Of a stretch of 64,000 bases of DNA, positions 8,855 to 17,341 are shown piece by piece (the first letter of the stretch is position 1; each line of letters opens with the position of its first letter). Below the pieces are notes generated by a model. That model was not told where the DNA came from and made no database searches. It saw only the letters and a list, made by a program, of their open reading frames with translations. The DNA is from AWTP1-18 sp036504515 (GTDB lineage: Bacteria; Pseudomonadota; Gammaproteobacteria; Burkholderiales; Rhodocyclaceae): the NCBI GenBank assembly GCA_036504515.1, contig DASXVA010000001.1:806001-870000 (forward strand), written 5' to 3'. The position numbers and the translations under genes were made by a program.

Positions 8855-9697
8855 ATGTTCAACTGGTTCAAGACGGCAGTCCTGATGGCCGCCATTACTG
8901 CCCTGTTCGGCGTTATCGGCGCCATGATCGGCGGCAAGGGCGGCATGTTGGTGGCCCTGTTGCTTGGCGGCGGTATGAACCTGTTTTCCTACTGGTTCTC
9001 GGACAAGATGGTGCTGCGCATGTACAACGCGCAGGAAGTGGACGAGTCCAGCTGCCCCTATCTGTACAACATGGTCAAGGAGTTGGCCGGCAACGCCGGT
9101 TTGCCCATGCCTCGGGTCTACATCATTGACGAGGAGCAGCCCAATGCCTTCGCCACGGGTCGTAATCCCGAGCATGCGGCTGTGGCGGCGACCTCCGGCA
9201 TTCTGCGCATGCTGACCGCCCGCGAACTGCGCGGCGTCATGGCCCACGAACTGGCCCATGTCCAGCATCGAGACATTCTGATCTCCACCATCGCGGCAAC
9301 CATGGCCGGCGCAATTTCCGCCCTGGCCAATTTCGCCATGTTCTTCGGCGGTCGTGACGAGGATGGTCGCCCGGTCAATCCCCTGGCCGGCATTCTGGTG
9401 GCCATCCTTGCTCCTTTGGCCGCTTCCCTGATCCAGATGGCTATTTCCCGGGCCCGGGAATTCGAGGCGGATCATGGTGGTGCCAACATCAGCCGCGACC
9501 CCAACGCCTTGGCCGATGCCCTGGAAAAAATCGACGCCTACGCGCGGGGTATTCCCATGATGAGTGCCGAGGCCCATCCTGAAACGGCCCAGATGATGAT
9601 CATGAATCCCCTGTCGGGCGGCGGTTTGGCCGGTCTGTTCCGTACCCATCCTGCGACGGAAGAACGGGTTGCCCGCTTGAGATCCATGGCGCGCTGA
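8855..9697 (+). CDS. htpX: Inner-membrane zinc metalloprotease HtpX
   Basis: HtpX (M48B) degrades misfolded inner-membrane proteins with its active site in the cytoplasm. The 280-aa protein begins with two hydrophobic segments (residues 5-25 and 30-50). It carries the zinc motif HELAH (His131, Glu132, His135), two more membrane-type segments, and the third zinc ligand in AREFEADHGG. The track of open frame begins 20 codons earlier, but the ATG at 8855 follows GGAG by 9 nt and gives the canonical MFNWFKTAVL start. It lies 56 bp after fmt and is probably co-transcribed with it. Confidence 0.95.
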   Translation: MFNWFKTAVLMAAITALFGVIGAMIGGKGGMLVALLLGGGMNLFSYWFSDKMVLRMYNAQEVDESSCPYLYNMVKELAGNAGLPMPRVYIIDEEQPNAFATGRNPEHAAVAATSGILRMLTARELRGVMAHELAHVQHRDILISTIAATMAGAISALANFAMFFGGRDEDGRPVNPLAGILVAILAPLAASLIQMAISRAREFEADHGGANISRDPNALADALEKIDAYARGIPMMSAEAHPETAQMMIMNPLSGGGLAGLFRTHPATEERVARLRSMAR

Positions 9698-9791
9698 CCG
9701 GTACGGACGATCACCCAACAACGGTCCCGGACAAAAATCCGTGGGCCGTTGGTCTTTCTGGGCGTCTACTTTCCCGCCGTAGAATGACCCT

Positions 9792-10532
9792 ATGACTTTT
9801 CGCCTGACCACCTGGAACATTCACAAGGGCTTCTCGCCCCTCAACCGGCGTCTGACGGTTCATGCCCTGAGGGACTCCTTGCGAACTCTTGCCCCCGATC
9901 TGATCTTTTTGCAGGAAGTGCAGGGGCTCCATCTGGACCATGGCAAGCGCCACGGTGACTGGCCGGTATTGCCTCAGCACGAGTTTCTGGCCGAAGACCA
10001 CTGGCAGGCCACCTACGGCCACAACGTCAGCTACGATCAGGGCCATCACGGCAATGCCATCCTCAGTCGTTACCCGGTACTGCACAGCCATAACCAGGAT
10101 GTCACCCATCTGAGTTTTGAACGGCGGGGCATGCTCCACACTACGGTGGAAGTTCCCGGCCTGCCTTTGCCCCTGCATTGCGTCTGCGCCCACCTCTCCC
10201 TCTTTGCTGGCTCCCGTCGCTTCCAATTGGACGCATTGGTCGAGCAGTTGGATACGTTGGTACCGAAAGAAGCCCCGCTGGTCATTGCCGGCGATTTCAA
10301 CGACTGGCGCAATCATGCCGATACCCTTTTGGCCCGCCGCATGGGGCTGACCGAAGCCTTCAGCAGTGAAGGCAAGCCTGCCCGCAGCTTTCCCGCCCTG
10401 TTGCCCATGATGCGGCTTGACCGTATTTATCTGCGAGGCCTCAAGGTCCTGGAACGGGAGGTGCACCGTAACGCGCCCTGGTCCCGCATCTCCGACCACG
10501 CACCCCTTTCCGTCGTGCTGGCGGCGGCATGA
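9792..10532 (+). CDS. Endonuclease/exonuclease/phosphatase family protein (YbhP-like)
   Basis: This 246-aa protein has the EEP fold. It opens LTTWNIHKGF, has the metal-binding Glu in LIFLQEVQG, then AGDFNDWR, and closes with the catalytic histidine in SRISDHAPLSVVL. EEP enzymes cleave phosphodiesters in nucleic acids or phospholipids. The gene overlaps clsB by 4 bp (ATGA), as in the E. coli ybhP-clsB pair. This suggests it acts with cardiolipin synthase, perhaps on a phospholipid or its head group, but the substrate is not known. A weak imperfect hairpin lies just upstream at about 9713-9765. Confidence 0.85.
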   Translation: MTFRLTTWNIHKGFSPLNRRLTVHALRDSLRTLAPDLIFLQEVQGLHLDHGKRHGDWPVLPQHEFLAEDHWQATYGHNVSYDQGHHGNAILSRYPVLHSHNQDVTHLSFERRGMLHTTVEVPGLPLPLHCVCAHLSLFAGSRRFQLDALVEQLDTLVPKEAPLVIAGDFNDWRNHADTLLARRMGLTEAFSSEGKPARSFPALLPMMRLDRIYLRGLKVLEREVHRNAPWSRISDHAPLSVVLAAA

Positions 10533-11722
10533 CGGCGTTGATTGGTGGCAATCAGGTTCGATTGCTGCAAAACGGCAGCGAATTCTTTCCTGCCTTGATT
10601 GCCGCTATTGAAGGCGCCAAAACTGAAGTACATCTTGAAACCTATATTTTTGCCGATGACGAAACAGGACGCGCCGTCTCTGCTGCCTTGTCCAGAGCGG
10701 CCCGCCGTGGCGTGATCGTGCGCCTGATGGTGGATGGTTTTGGTGCGCCGCTGTTTCGCCGGGGCATAGGCGAAGCGTTGGTGAAGGACGGTGTGAACCT
10801 GATGGTTTATCGGCCGGAGCTGGCTGGCTGGTCCCTGCGTCTGCGTTTTCGCCGACACCGCCTGCGTCGGCTTCATCGCAAACTTTGCGTGGTGGACGGA
10901 GTCCTGGCCTTTGTCGGTGGGATCAACATTGTTGACGATTGGGACAACCTCAATCGCAAGGCCCAGGTACCGCCTCGTTTCGATTACGCCGTGCGGGTGG
11001 AGGGGCCTTTGGTCGGGCAAGTGCACCATGCCTTGCACCACCTGTGGCGCTTGGTTAGCTGGTCGCAGCTTGGCCACAAACCGGATGTTGCTGGGGTGGG
11101 GGATGCTTGTCCTTTGCCAGCTCCCGCGGGCACCGTGGCCGGGGTTTTTCTGATTCGAGATAACTTGCGCCATCGGCGCGATATCGAAGAGGCCTACCTG
11201 GAGGCTATTCGCGCAGCAAAGAGCGAAATCCTGATCGCCAATGCTTATTTTCTTCCCGGTCGTCGTTTTCGTCAGGCCTTGATGGAAGCAGCCCAGCGCG
11301 GTGTCCGCGTTACCGTGCTGGCCCAGGGGCGGGTCGAGTATGTTTTGCAGCACTATGCAACCCGGTCGCTGTACCGGCGGCTATTGGCGGCGGGGGTGCG
11401 GATTTTCGAGTACCAGCGCAGCTTTCTTCATGCCAAGGTCGCTGTGATTGATGGCCGCTGGGCTACGGTAGGGTCGTCGAATATTGACCCCTTCAGCCTG
11501 CTGCTGGCCCGAGAGGCGAATGTGGTGGTGGAAGACGCTACTTTCGCAGCGGAACTTGGAGGCAGCCTGCGCCAGGCTACGGCCGAAGGCGCCCACCCGG
11601 TGCTGGCAGAACAGCTTCGGCGGGAATCCCGTTGGGAGAGAGGCATCAGCCACTTTGCCTATTTTCTGGTGCGTCTGGCCGTTGGCATGAGCCGCTACGG
11701 CGGCGATGAGTACCGCGAGTAA
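10529..11722 (+). CDS. clsB: Cardiolipin synthase B, phospholipase D superfamily
   Basis: This 397-aa protein has two HKD catalytic motifs: HRKLCVVDG near residue 113 and HAKVAVIDG near residue 302. Each is followed by the Gly/Ser-Asn segment (VGGIN and VGSSNID). Between them lies the usual PLD duplicated fold. ClsB joins phosphatidylglycerol with another phospholipid to form cardiolipin at the inner membrane. It lacks the N-terminal membrane hairpin of ClsA, which supports the ClsB assignment. The start is set by the 4-bp overlap with the EEP phosphatase. It ends 28 bp from the convergent LexA-like gene. Confidence 0.9.
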   Translation: MTALIGGNQVRLLQNGSEFFPALIAAIEGAKTEVHLETYIFADDETGRAVSAALSRAARRGVIVRLMVDGFGAPLFRRGIGEALVKDGVNLMVYRPELAGWSLRLRFRRHRLRRLHRKLCVVDGVLAFVGGINIVDDWDNLNRKAQVPPRFDYAVRVEGPLVGQVHHALHHLWRLVSWSQLGHKPDVAGVGDACPLPAPAGTVAGVFLIRDNLRHRRDIEEAYLEAIRAAKSEILIANAYFLPGRRFRQALMEAAQRGVRVTVLAQGRVEYVLQHYATRSLYRRLLAAGVRIFEYQRSFLHAKVAVIDGRWATVGSSNIDPFSLLLAREANVVVEDATFAAELGGSLRQATAEGAHPVLAEQLRRESRWERGISHFAYFLVRLAVGMSRYGGDEYRE

Positions 11723-11750
11723 CGGGACTCAAAGGATTCAGGCGCAGGAC

Positions 11751-12338
11751 TCAGGCGTACTTGCGGAAGCTGCCCACTACCACACCGTAGATTTCCAGTT
11801 GCCCCAGGGGGCGGATCACTGGGTAGGCGGGATTGCCGGGCTTGAGGAAAAAGCCCCGCTTGTCCTGGGCCAGATACTTGACGGTGAATTCGTTGTCCAC
11901 GATGGCCACCACGATGTCGCCGTTACGGGCCGGGGCACCCCGATCCACCACGATGTGATCGTTTTCAAACAGACCGGCTTCGATCATGGAGTCGCCCTTG
12001 ACCACCAGCAGCACGGTACGACTAGGTTTGCTGATCAGATAGTCGTCGATGCCGATCGCTTCCTGGCGCGGGTCGTTGGCCGCCTGAGGCAGGCCGGCGC
12101 GGACGGTATCGATCACGGGGCGGGCGAAGAACTGGGCCGAGGGGATCCAGGCATCGTCGTCCGCTGTTCGCTCGACAAAGCCCGCTTCGGCCAGGCGTTT
12201 CATCAGACCGCTGGACGCGGCCTTGGAGGCGAAGCCCAGCAGTTCCGCAATCCGCTTGAGGGAGGGAATGCGGCGGTTCTGGGCGTAGTAGTCCTGCAGG
12301 CGGGCCAGATGGTCCGGGTCACGATTGGGAGCTGCCAT
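11751..12338 (-). CDS. LexA-family self-cleaving transcriptional repressor (S24 peptidase)
   Basis: This 195-aa protein has an N-terminal winged-helix DNA-binding domain (about residues 5-60). It has the Ala81-Gly82 cleavage bond in TVRAGLPQ and a C-terminal S24 domain with nucleophile Ser117 (KGDSMIEAG) and general base Lys154 (EFTVKYL). It therefore has all residues needed for RecA-stimulated self-cleavage. The recognition helix and overall length differ from E. coli LexA, so I leave the symbol blank: it may be the SOS repressor or a second LexA-like regulator. No cell-division inhibitor or mutagenesis cassette lies beside it. Its promoter carries two palindromes, which points to autoregulation. 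Confidence 0.88.
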   Translation of the reverse strand: MAAPNRDPDHLARLQDYYAQNRRIPSLKRIAELLGFASKAASSGLMKRLAEAGFVERTADDDAWIPSAQFFARPVIDTVRAGLPQAANDPRQEAIGIDDYLISKPSRTVLLVVKGDSMIEAGLFENDHIVVDRGAPARNGDIVVAIVDNEFTVKYLAQDKRGFFLKPGNPAYPVIRPLGQLEIYGVVVGSFRKYA

Positions 12339-12354
12339 GGCGGAAACCCGTAGA

Positions 12355-12400
12355 TGAACGAAAGTTCATCAATAATGGTGATCGTTCGATCACCTGTCAA
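12355..12400 (-). promoter_or_regulatory. Sigma70-type promoter with two nested palindromic operators for the LexA-like gene
   Basis: Reading the minus strand, TTGACA (12395-12400) and CATTAT (12372-12377) are 17 nt apart. The spacer is almost entirely the inverted repeat GGTGATCG-AA-CGATCACC (12377-12394, an 8-bp perfect arm). A second palindrome, TGAACTTTCGTTCA (12355-12368), lies just downstream of the -10 and 17 nt before the start codon. It has the form GAAC-N4-GTTC, the spacing known for Gram-positive LexA boxes. A repressor on either site would block RNA polymerase. Confidence 0.7.
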
Positions 12401-12441
12401 GCCCTGTTACGTTTTGAGGGTGCCCGGGTGTGGCGTCAGGG

Positions 12442-12792
12442 TCAGGTTTTGGCCCGTTCGATTTGCACGCCGACCTTGCGTACACCCTTCATGATGCCGA
12501 TCTTGGCGATGGAAATCTTCACCCAAGGGGCACCGAATTCGTCCAGCATCAGGCCAATGACGTATTCGCCCAGAGTTTCCAGCAGATTGAAGTGACGTTC
12601 GTCCAGTTCCTTGCGGATACGCTCAATCACTGTGTCGTAGCGAATGGTGTCGTTGATGTCGTCGTTACGGGCGGCCGCATCGGGCACACCGAAGGTGAGG
12701 CTGATTTCCAGCGTCTGGGGAGCGACTCGTTCCCGGGGGAAGATGCCGACGTGGGCCTCGACCCGCATGTCCTCGATGAAGATGAAATCCAA
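12442..12792 (-). CDS. folB: Dihydroneopterin aldolase
   Basis: FolB cleaves dihydroneopterin to hydroxymethyl-dihydropterin in folate synthesis. The 116-aa protein starts MDFIFIEDMRVEAHVGIF, which aligns with the family start, and keeps the catalytic lysine region ISIAKIGIMKGVRKVGVQIER. The start is probably a TTG codon. AAAGGAG lies 8 nt before it, whereas the in-frame GTG three codons upstream abuts the ribosome-binding site and is too close. It is divergent from plsY with about 64 bp between, and it is the only folate gene in the window. Confidence 0.9.
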   Translation of the reverse strand: MDFIFIEDMRVEAHVGIFPRERVAPQTLEISLTFGVPDAAARNDDINDTIRYDTVIERIRKELDERHFNLLETLGEYVIGLMLDEFGAPWVKISIAKIGIMKGVRKVGVQIERAKT

Positions 12793-12856
12793 AACGCGCA
12801 CTCCTTTAGAATGGCCGGAATTCTAGGCCATCCCCTTCTCTGCAAGCACCGCTCCC

Positions 12857-13483
12857 ATGAATCTTCCTGTGATCGCCCTGCTGGGCTACCTGCTGGGCTC
12901 TTTGCCCTTTGCCGTCATTGTCTCCAAGGCCTTCGGTCTGGCCGATCCCCGCAGCTTTGGTTCCGGCAACCCCGGCGCCACCAATGTGCTGCGTTCCGGC
13001 AACAAGCTGGCGGCCCTGCTGACCCTGGTCGGGGATGCCCTCAAAGGTTGGATCGCCATGCAGATTGCCGCAGCCCTCGGTGCGGATGGTCAAGGTGTCG
13101 CCGTGGCGGGTATTGCCGCCTTTGCCGGCCACATCTACCCGCTCTTTCTCAAGTTCAAGGGCGGCAAGGGCGTCGCTACGGCGCTGGGCGTGCTGGCGGG
13201 TTTTTCCGGGTGGCTGGCCCTGGCCTGCGCTGGCGTTTGGCTGTTGGTGGCGGTGGTGACCCGTTATTCTTCTCTTGCGGCCCTGGCGGCGGCAGCCTCC
13301 GCGCCGGCCCTCAGCATGTGGCTGAAGCTGCCGACGGAAGCGATCATGGTCGTGTCTGTGATGACGGTGCTGCTGATTCAGCGTCACCGGGGCAATATCC
13401 AGAAGTTACTGGCAGGGACTGAAAGCCGGATCGGCAAGAAGAAAGATCCCGCTGCTAACGACGCCAACTTTGAGCAGGAATAA
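12857..13483 (+). CDS. plsY: Glycerol-3-phosphate acyltransferase PlsY
   Basis: PlsY transfers the acyl group from acyl-phosphate to glycerol-3-phosphate, the first step of phospholipid synthesis. This 208-aa inner-membrane protein has about five hydrophobic segments. The three family motifs are SFGSGNPGATNVLR (about residues 34-47), the KFKGGKGVAT loop (near 104), and the later segment with Asn/Glu before QRHRGNI. The last 20 residues are charged and extend past the usual core. It is divergent from folB and convergent with tsaD, with only about 20 bp between the stop codons and no visible terminator. Confidence 0.94.
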   Translation: MNLPVIALLGYLLGSLPFAVIVSKAFGLADPRSFGSGNPGATNVLRSGNKLAALLTLVGDALKGWIAMQIAAALGADGQGVAVAGIAAFAGHIYPLFLKFKGGKGVATALGVLAGFSGWLALACAGVWLLVAVVTRYSSLAALAAAASAPALSMWLKLPTEAIMVVSVMTVLLIQRHRGNIQKLLAGTESRIGKKKDPAANDANFEQE

Positions 13484-13504
13484 GCCCTTCGCTAGACCAG
13501 CCCG

Positions 13505-14521
13505 TTAAACCAGCAGTTCGCTGAGGGGCCAGCGGGGGCGGATGGTGAAAACTCCACCTTCGGGCGGAACCGCCCCAGCCAGGAGGCGCTGGGCACCGCA
13601 GAAGGCAATCATGGCGCCGTTGTCGGTACACAGGGCCAGCTCCGGGTAGTAGACCCGCAGGCCAGCCTTGGTTGCGCCTGCATCCAGCCGTTCCCGCAGG
13701 CGCCGGTTGGCACCGACACCACCGGCCACCACCAGGGCCTTGAGGCCGCATTGTTTGACGGCATTGAGGGCCTTGGTGCACAGCACCTCCGTTACCGCTT
13801 CCTGAAATTCCGCGGCCAGATCGGCCTTGTCGGCCTCGGTCAATTCCCGCGACCTGGCTGCGGTGAGGACGGCGGTCTTCAGGCCGGAAAAACTGAAATC
13901 GAAATCGCCGGAATGCAGCATGGGGCGGGGCAGCTTGAAGCGGCCGAGGGTGCCCTGCTGCGCCAAGGCAGCCAGGGCCGGTCCGCCGGGGTAGCCCAGG
14001 CCCAGGAGTTTGGCAGTCTTGTCAAAGGCTTCGCCGGCGGCATCGTCCACCGACTCGCCGAGCAATTCGTAATGTCCCACCTTTTCCACCCGCATCAACT
14101 GGGTGTGGCCGCCGGATACCAGCAGGGCGACAAAGGGGTAGTCGGGCCGATCCTTCGCCAAGAGCGGCGAAAGCAGATGGCCTTCCAGGTGATGAACAGG
14201 CAGGGCGGGAATGTTCAGGGCAAAGGCCAGGGATTCGGCAAAGCTGGAGCCCACCAGCAGGGCCCCCGCCAAGCCCGGCCCAGCGGTGTAGGCAATGGCA
14301 TCGATGTCTTCCCGTTTGGCGGTCGCCTCGGCCAGCACTGCATCAAGCAGGGGAATCAGGCGCCGGATGTGGTCCCGGGAGGCCAGCTCGGGCACCACGC
14401 CGCCATAGGCCTCATGCATGGCAACCTGGGTGTGCACGGCGTGGCCAAGCAGGCCCCGGTCCGTGTCGTAGAGGGCGACACCGGTTTCGTCGCAGGAGGA
14501 TTCAATGCCTAGGATCAACAT
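13505..14521 (-). CDS. tsaD: tRNA N6-adenosine threonylcarbamoyltransferase TsaD
   Basis: TsaD completes t6A37 modification of ANN-decoding tRNAs with TsaB, TsaC and TsaE. The 338-aa protein has the ASKHA fold, with ILGIESSCDETG at the start, the metal-binding HHLEGH (about residues 110-115), and SGGHTQ. I chose the ATG that gives MLILGIESS. The open frame extends 61 codons further upstream but runs through the divergent rpsU promoter and lacks similarity. The pairing of tsaD opposite rpsU is the classic proteobacterial arrangement. Confidence 0.96.
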   Translation of the reverse strand: MLILGIESSCDETGVALYDTDRGLLGHAVHTQVAMHEAYGGVVPELASRDHIRRLIPLLDAVLAEATAKREDIDAIAYTAGPGLAGALLVGSSFAESLAFALNIPALPVHHLEGHLLSPLLAKDRPDYPFVALLVSGGHTQLMRVEKVGHYELLGESVDDAAGEAFDKTAKLLGLGYPGGPALAALAQQGTLGRFKLPRPMLHSGDFDFSFSGLKTAVLTAARSRELTEADKADLAAEFQEAVTEVLCTKALNAVKQCGLKALVVAGGVGANRRLRERLDAGATKAGLRVYYPELALCTDNGAMIAFCGAQRLLAGAVPPEGGVFTIRPRWPLSELLV

Positions 14522-14583
14522 GGGGCGGCATTGTACCGGGCCGATTGCCGGTAACCCGATGGACGAAAAAGTCCACAGAATCA

Positions 14584-14611
14584 TTGACAAGCCGTGAACA
14601 GCCGTTACAAT
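14584..14611 (+). promoter_or_regulatory. Sigma70 promoter of the rpsU-yqeY-dnaG-rpoD operon
   Basis: TTGACA (14584-14589) and TACAAT (14606-14611) are separated by 16 nt, 35 nt ahead of the rpsU start. This is a near-consensus promoter for the macromolecular synthesis operon. Confidence 0.8.
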
Positions 14612-14645
14612 CCCGCCCTCTTTCCGCCCACCAAGGTTTACTGAA

Positions 14646-14858
14646 ATGCCCGGAATTCGCGTCAAGGAAAACGAGCCCTTCGAAGTCGCTATTCGCCGCT
14701 TCAAGCGCGCTATTGAAAAGACTGGTCTGCTGACCGAACTTCGCGCCCGTGAGTTTTACGAAAAGCCCACAACCGAGCGCAAGCGCAAGCTGGCCGCTGC
14801 CGTGAAGCGCCATCACAAGCGCATCCGCAGCCAGACCCTGCCCCCCAAGATGTACTGA
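14646..14858 (+). CDS. rpsU: 30S ribosomal protein S21
   Basis: This 70-aa basic protein (MPGIRVKENEPFEVAIRRFK...) matches bS21 over its full length. It binds the 16S rRNA 3' region near the anti-Shine-Dalgarno and helps initiation. It is the first gene of the macromolecular synthesis operon, preceded by a strong promoter and followed by a hairpin at 14917-14957. That hairpin could let rpsU be made in excess over the downstream replication and transcription genes, as known for this operon. Confidence 0.97.
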   Translation: MPGIRVKENEPFEVAIRRFKRAIEKTGLLTELRAREFYEKPTTERKRKLAAAVKRHHKRIRSQTLPPKMY

Positions 14859-14916
14859 TTTCTGCTGTAGCCGGTGCGCCTTCGAGCGCTTCAAGCCGAC
14901 TGCACCAGTATTCCAG

Positions 14917-14957
14917 CCAAAACCGCCAGTCACCATCGGGTGTGCTGGCGGTTTTGG
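14917..14957 (+). terminator. Attenuator-like hairpin between rpsU and yqeY
   Basis: CCAAAACCGCCAG and CTGGCGGTTTTGG form a perfect 13-bp stem with a 15-nt loop, followed by CGTTTTC. The short T tract suggests partial termination, in line with internal attenuation in the operon. Confidence 0.65.
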
Positions 14958-14981
14958 CGTTTTCAATTCCAGGAGTTCGCC

Positions 14982-15431
14982 ATGTCCACCCTTAAAGTCC
15001 GAATCAACGAAGACATGAAGGCCGCCATGAAGGCCAAGGAAAGCAGCCGACTGGCTGCCATCCGCCTTTTGCTGGCCGCCATGAAACAGAAGGAAGTGGA
15101 CGAGCGGATCGAACTGGACGATGCCGCCGTGCTGGTCATCATTGAAAAGATGCTGAAGCAGCGCAAGGACTCCATCACCCAGTACGAAGCCGCCAAGCGT
15201 CAGGATCTGGTGGATGCGGAAAAATTTGAAGTGGAAGTTCTTTCCGCCTACATGCCCGCTGGCCTGTCTGCCGAGGAAGTGGAAGCCATCGTCGCTGCCG
15301 CCGTGACGCAGTCCGGTGCCGCGGGTCCCCAGGACATGGGCAAGGTCATCGCCCTGGTCAAGCCCCAGGTGGCTGGCCGGGCTGACATGGGCGAAATTTC
15401 CAAGCTGGTCAAGGCCAAGCTCAGCGCCTGA
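14982..15431 (+). CDS. yqeY: GatB/YqeY domain protein
   Basis: This 149-aa soluble helical protein begins MSTLKVRINEDMKAAMKAKE and spans the complete YqeY domain, which resembles the tRNA-contacting tail of GatB. Its exact role is not established. It is usually encoded between rpsU and dnaG, as here, and a link to tRNA or amidotransferase function is inferred from the fold. The ATG at 14982 follows AGGAG by 6 nt. The frame is open 36 codons upstream, but that stretch lies in the intergenic hairpin. It ends 55 bp before dnaG. Confidence 0.9.
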   Translation: MSTLKVRINEDMKAAMKAKESSRLAAIRLLLAAMKQKEVDERIELDDAAVLVIIEKMLKQRKDSITQYEAAKRQDLVDAEKFEVEVLSAYMPAGLSAEEVEAIVAAAVTQSGAAGPQDMGKVIALVKPQVAGRADMGEISKLVKAKLSA

Positions 15432-15486
15432 GAGTTGCCCGTGCCGGGGTGGGCTTGAGTCCATCCTCGCTGCATAATCCGGCGCA

Positions 15487-17244
15487 ATGATTCCCGAGTC
15501 TTTCATCCAGGAGCTGCTTTCCCGCATCGACATCGTTGATGTGGTGGATCGCTACGTGCCCCTCAAGCGGGGTGGCGCCAACTTTTCTGCCTGCTGTCCT
15601 TTCCACTCGGAAAAGTCGCCGTCCTTCACCGTCAGCCCCAGCAAGCAGTTCTATCACTGCTTTGGTTGTGGCGCCCACGGTAGTGCCATCGGCTTTGTCA
15701 TGCAGTACTCGGGGCTGGGATTTGTGGATGCGGTGGAAGAACTGGCCGCCAGCATCGGCCTTCAGGTACCCAAGGAAACCAGCCCTAACTCAGAGCGGTG
15801 GGCGGCGGAAACCGCCCGCAAGGCGCCCCTGACCGAACCCATGGCTCGGGCTATGAAGTTCTATCGGGACCAGCTCAAGGTATCCCCCAAGGCCATCGAC
15901 TACCTTAAAGGGCGTGGCCTCACCGGTGAAATTGCTGCCCGTTTCGGCCTCGGCTACGCCCCGGATGACTGGCAGGGCCTGCAGCAGGTTTTCCCCGATT
16001 ACAACGACGAAGCTCTGGTGGAGTGCGGCCTGATCATCGTCAATGAGCAGGGTCGCCGCTACGACCGCTTCCGCGACCGCATCATGTTTCCCATCATCGA
16101 CCAGAAGGGTAACGTCATTGGTTTTGGTGGTCGGGTACTGGGGGCGGGGGAGCCCAAGTACCTTAACTCCCCGGAAACGCCCCTGTTCCAGAAGGGCCAC
16201 GAAGTCTATGGCCTGCCCCAGGCGCGCAAGGCCGTTCACGGCGAAGACCGGGTGATCGTGGTGGAAGGCTATATGGACGTGGTGGGCCTGGCTCAGAACG
16301 GTGTCGAAAACGTGGTCGCCACCCTGGGTACCGCTGCCACTGGCACCAATGTGCAAAAGCTGCTCAAGCAGGCCAGCCGCGTTGTCTTTTGTTTCGACCG
16401 GGATGCCGCCGGCGATCGCGCCGCCTGGCGAGCGATGGAAAACAGCCTGGAATTCCTTGCGGACAACAAAAGTGTGGAAATCCTGCAAATGCCTGGGGAT
16501 CAGGATCCGGACGAATTCGTGCGGGAACATGGCCGCGATGCCTTTGTGCAGCAGCTCAACAGTGCCACCAAGCTCAGCGAGTTCCTGGTGCGGGGGCTGA
16601 AAGACCGAACCAAGCCCTATACCGCCGAGGGCCGTGCCCAGTTGATCCATGAAGCCAAGCCCTTGTTGCAAAAGATTTCTGCACCCATCCTGCGGGTGCA
16701 ATTGACCAAAACCCTGGCGGATCTTGCCGAACTCACCCAGGCCGAGGTGGAGGCCCAGTGTGGTCTCAAACCCATCACCCGCGCCCGCTATGCGCCGCCA
16801 AGCCGGGCCCGGCCCGGGACCCGCTCCATTGATCACGCTCTGCTCGAAATCATTGTTCAAAAGCCGGAATGGGCTCCCCGCTTGCCCCTGGGTTATATCG
16901 ACCGGGACCAGCCCGAGGGTAATTTGCTCCACGCCATTGCCGACGCCATCGAACATGGGGAACTGTCCCGGGGTGGCATGGGTCTCTTGCTTGAGTTCTT
17001 CCGCGGCCATGAGTATGAAAGCCTGCTGGCTTCCTTGGTGGGAGGGCTGACGGGGGAAGAGCCCATGGATGCCGATCTGGAAGCTGTCCTCAACGACGCC
17101 GTGGACTGTCTGCACAAGACGGCGCTGAAGCAGGAGATCGAAAGTCTCAATACCAAGGCCCGTCAGGGCGCCTTGACCGCTGATGACAAGCAGCGTTTGA
17201 CTGCTTTGTTATCAAGAAAAGGCGACGAAAAACCCGTTTATTGA
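15487..17244 (+). CDS. dnaG: DNA primase
   Basis: DnaG makes RNA primers for lagging-strand synthesis. The 585-aa protein has the N-terminal zinc domain (CPFHSEKSPSF...YHCFGCG, about residues 38-63). The Toprim catalytic core follows, with EGYMDVVGL near residue 260 and the acidic FDRDAAGDRA. The C-terminal helicase-binding domain occupies the last 150 residues. Order and length match the family. It is the third gene of the rpsU operon. A perfect TATAAT lies just after its stop codon, which may give rpoD a second promoter. Confidence 0.97.
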   Translation: MIPESFIQELLSRIDIVDVVDRYVPLKRGGANFSACCPFHSEKSPSFTVSPSKQFYHCFGCGAHGSAIGFVMQYSGLGFVDAVEELAASIGLQVPKETSPNSERWAAETARKAPLTEPMARAMKFYRDQLKVSPKAIDYLKGRGLTGEIAARFGLGYAPDDWQGLQQVFPDYNDEALVECGLIIVNEQGRRYDRFRDRIMFPIIDQKGNVIGFGGRVLGAGEPKYLNSPETPLFQKGHEVYGLPQARKAVHGEDRVIVVEGYMDVVGLAQNGVENVVATLGTAATGTNVQKLLKQASRVVFCFDRDAAGDRAAWRAMENSLEFLADNKSVEILQMPGDQDPDEFVREHGRDAFVQQLNSATKLSEFLVRGLKDRTKPYTAEGRAQLIHEAKPLLQKISAPILRVQLTKTLADLAELTQAEVEAQCGLKPITRARYAPPSRARPGTRSIDHALLEIIVQKPEWAPRLPLGYIDRDQPEGNLLHAIADAIEHGELSRGGMGLLLEFFRGHEYESLLASLVGGLTGEEPMDADLEAVLNDAVDCLHKTALKQEIESLNTKARQGALTADDKQRLTALLSRKGDEKPVY

Positions 17245-17250
17245 CTAGTG

Positions 17251-17256
17251 TATAAT
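17251..17256 (+). promoter_or_regulatory. Possible internal -10 element for rpoD
   Basis: A perfect TATAAT lies 7 nt after the dnaG stop and about 90 nt ahead of the chosen rpoD start. No good -35 hexamer is seen at 16-18 nt, so any promoter would depend on other contacts or an activator. Confidence 0.4.
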
Positions 17257-17341
17257 CACGCGCTTTTTCTGCGCTTTGCCCGACCCACGAAAGCCTTGCC
17301 CGATGCAAGAATTTTCGGGGGTTTCTGAACCGAGGAATGTC

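Noticed and set aside
8471..9820. 449-codon minus-strand frame across fmt and htpX
   Set aside because: It spans two real plus-strand genes and has no family features.
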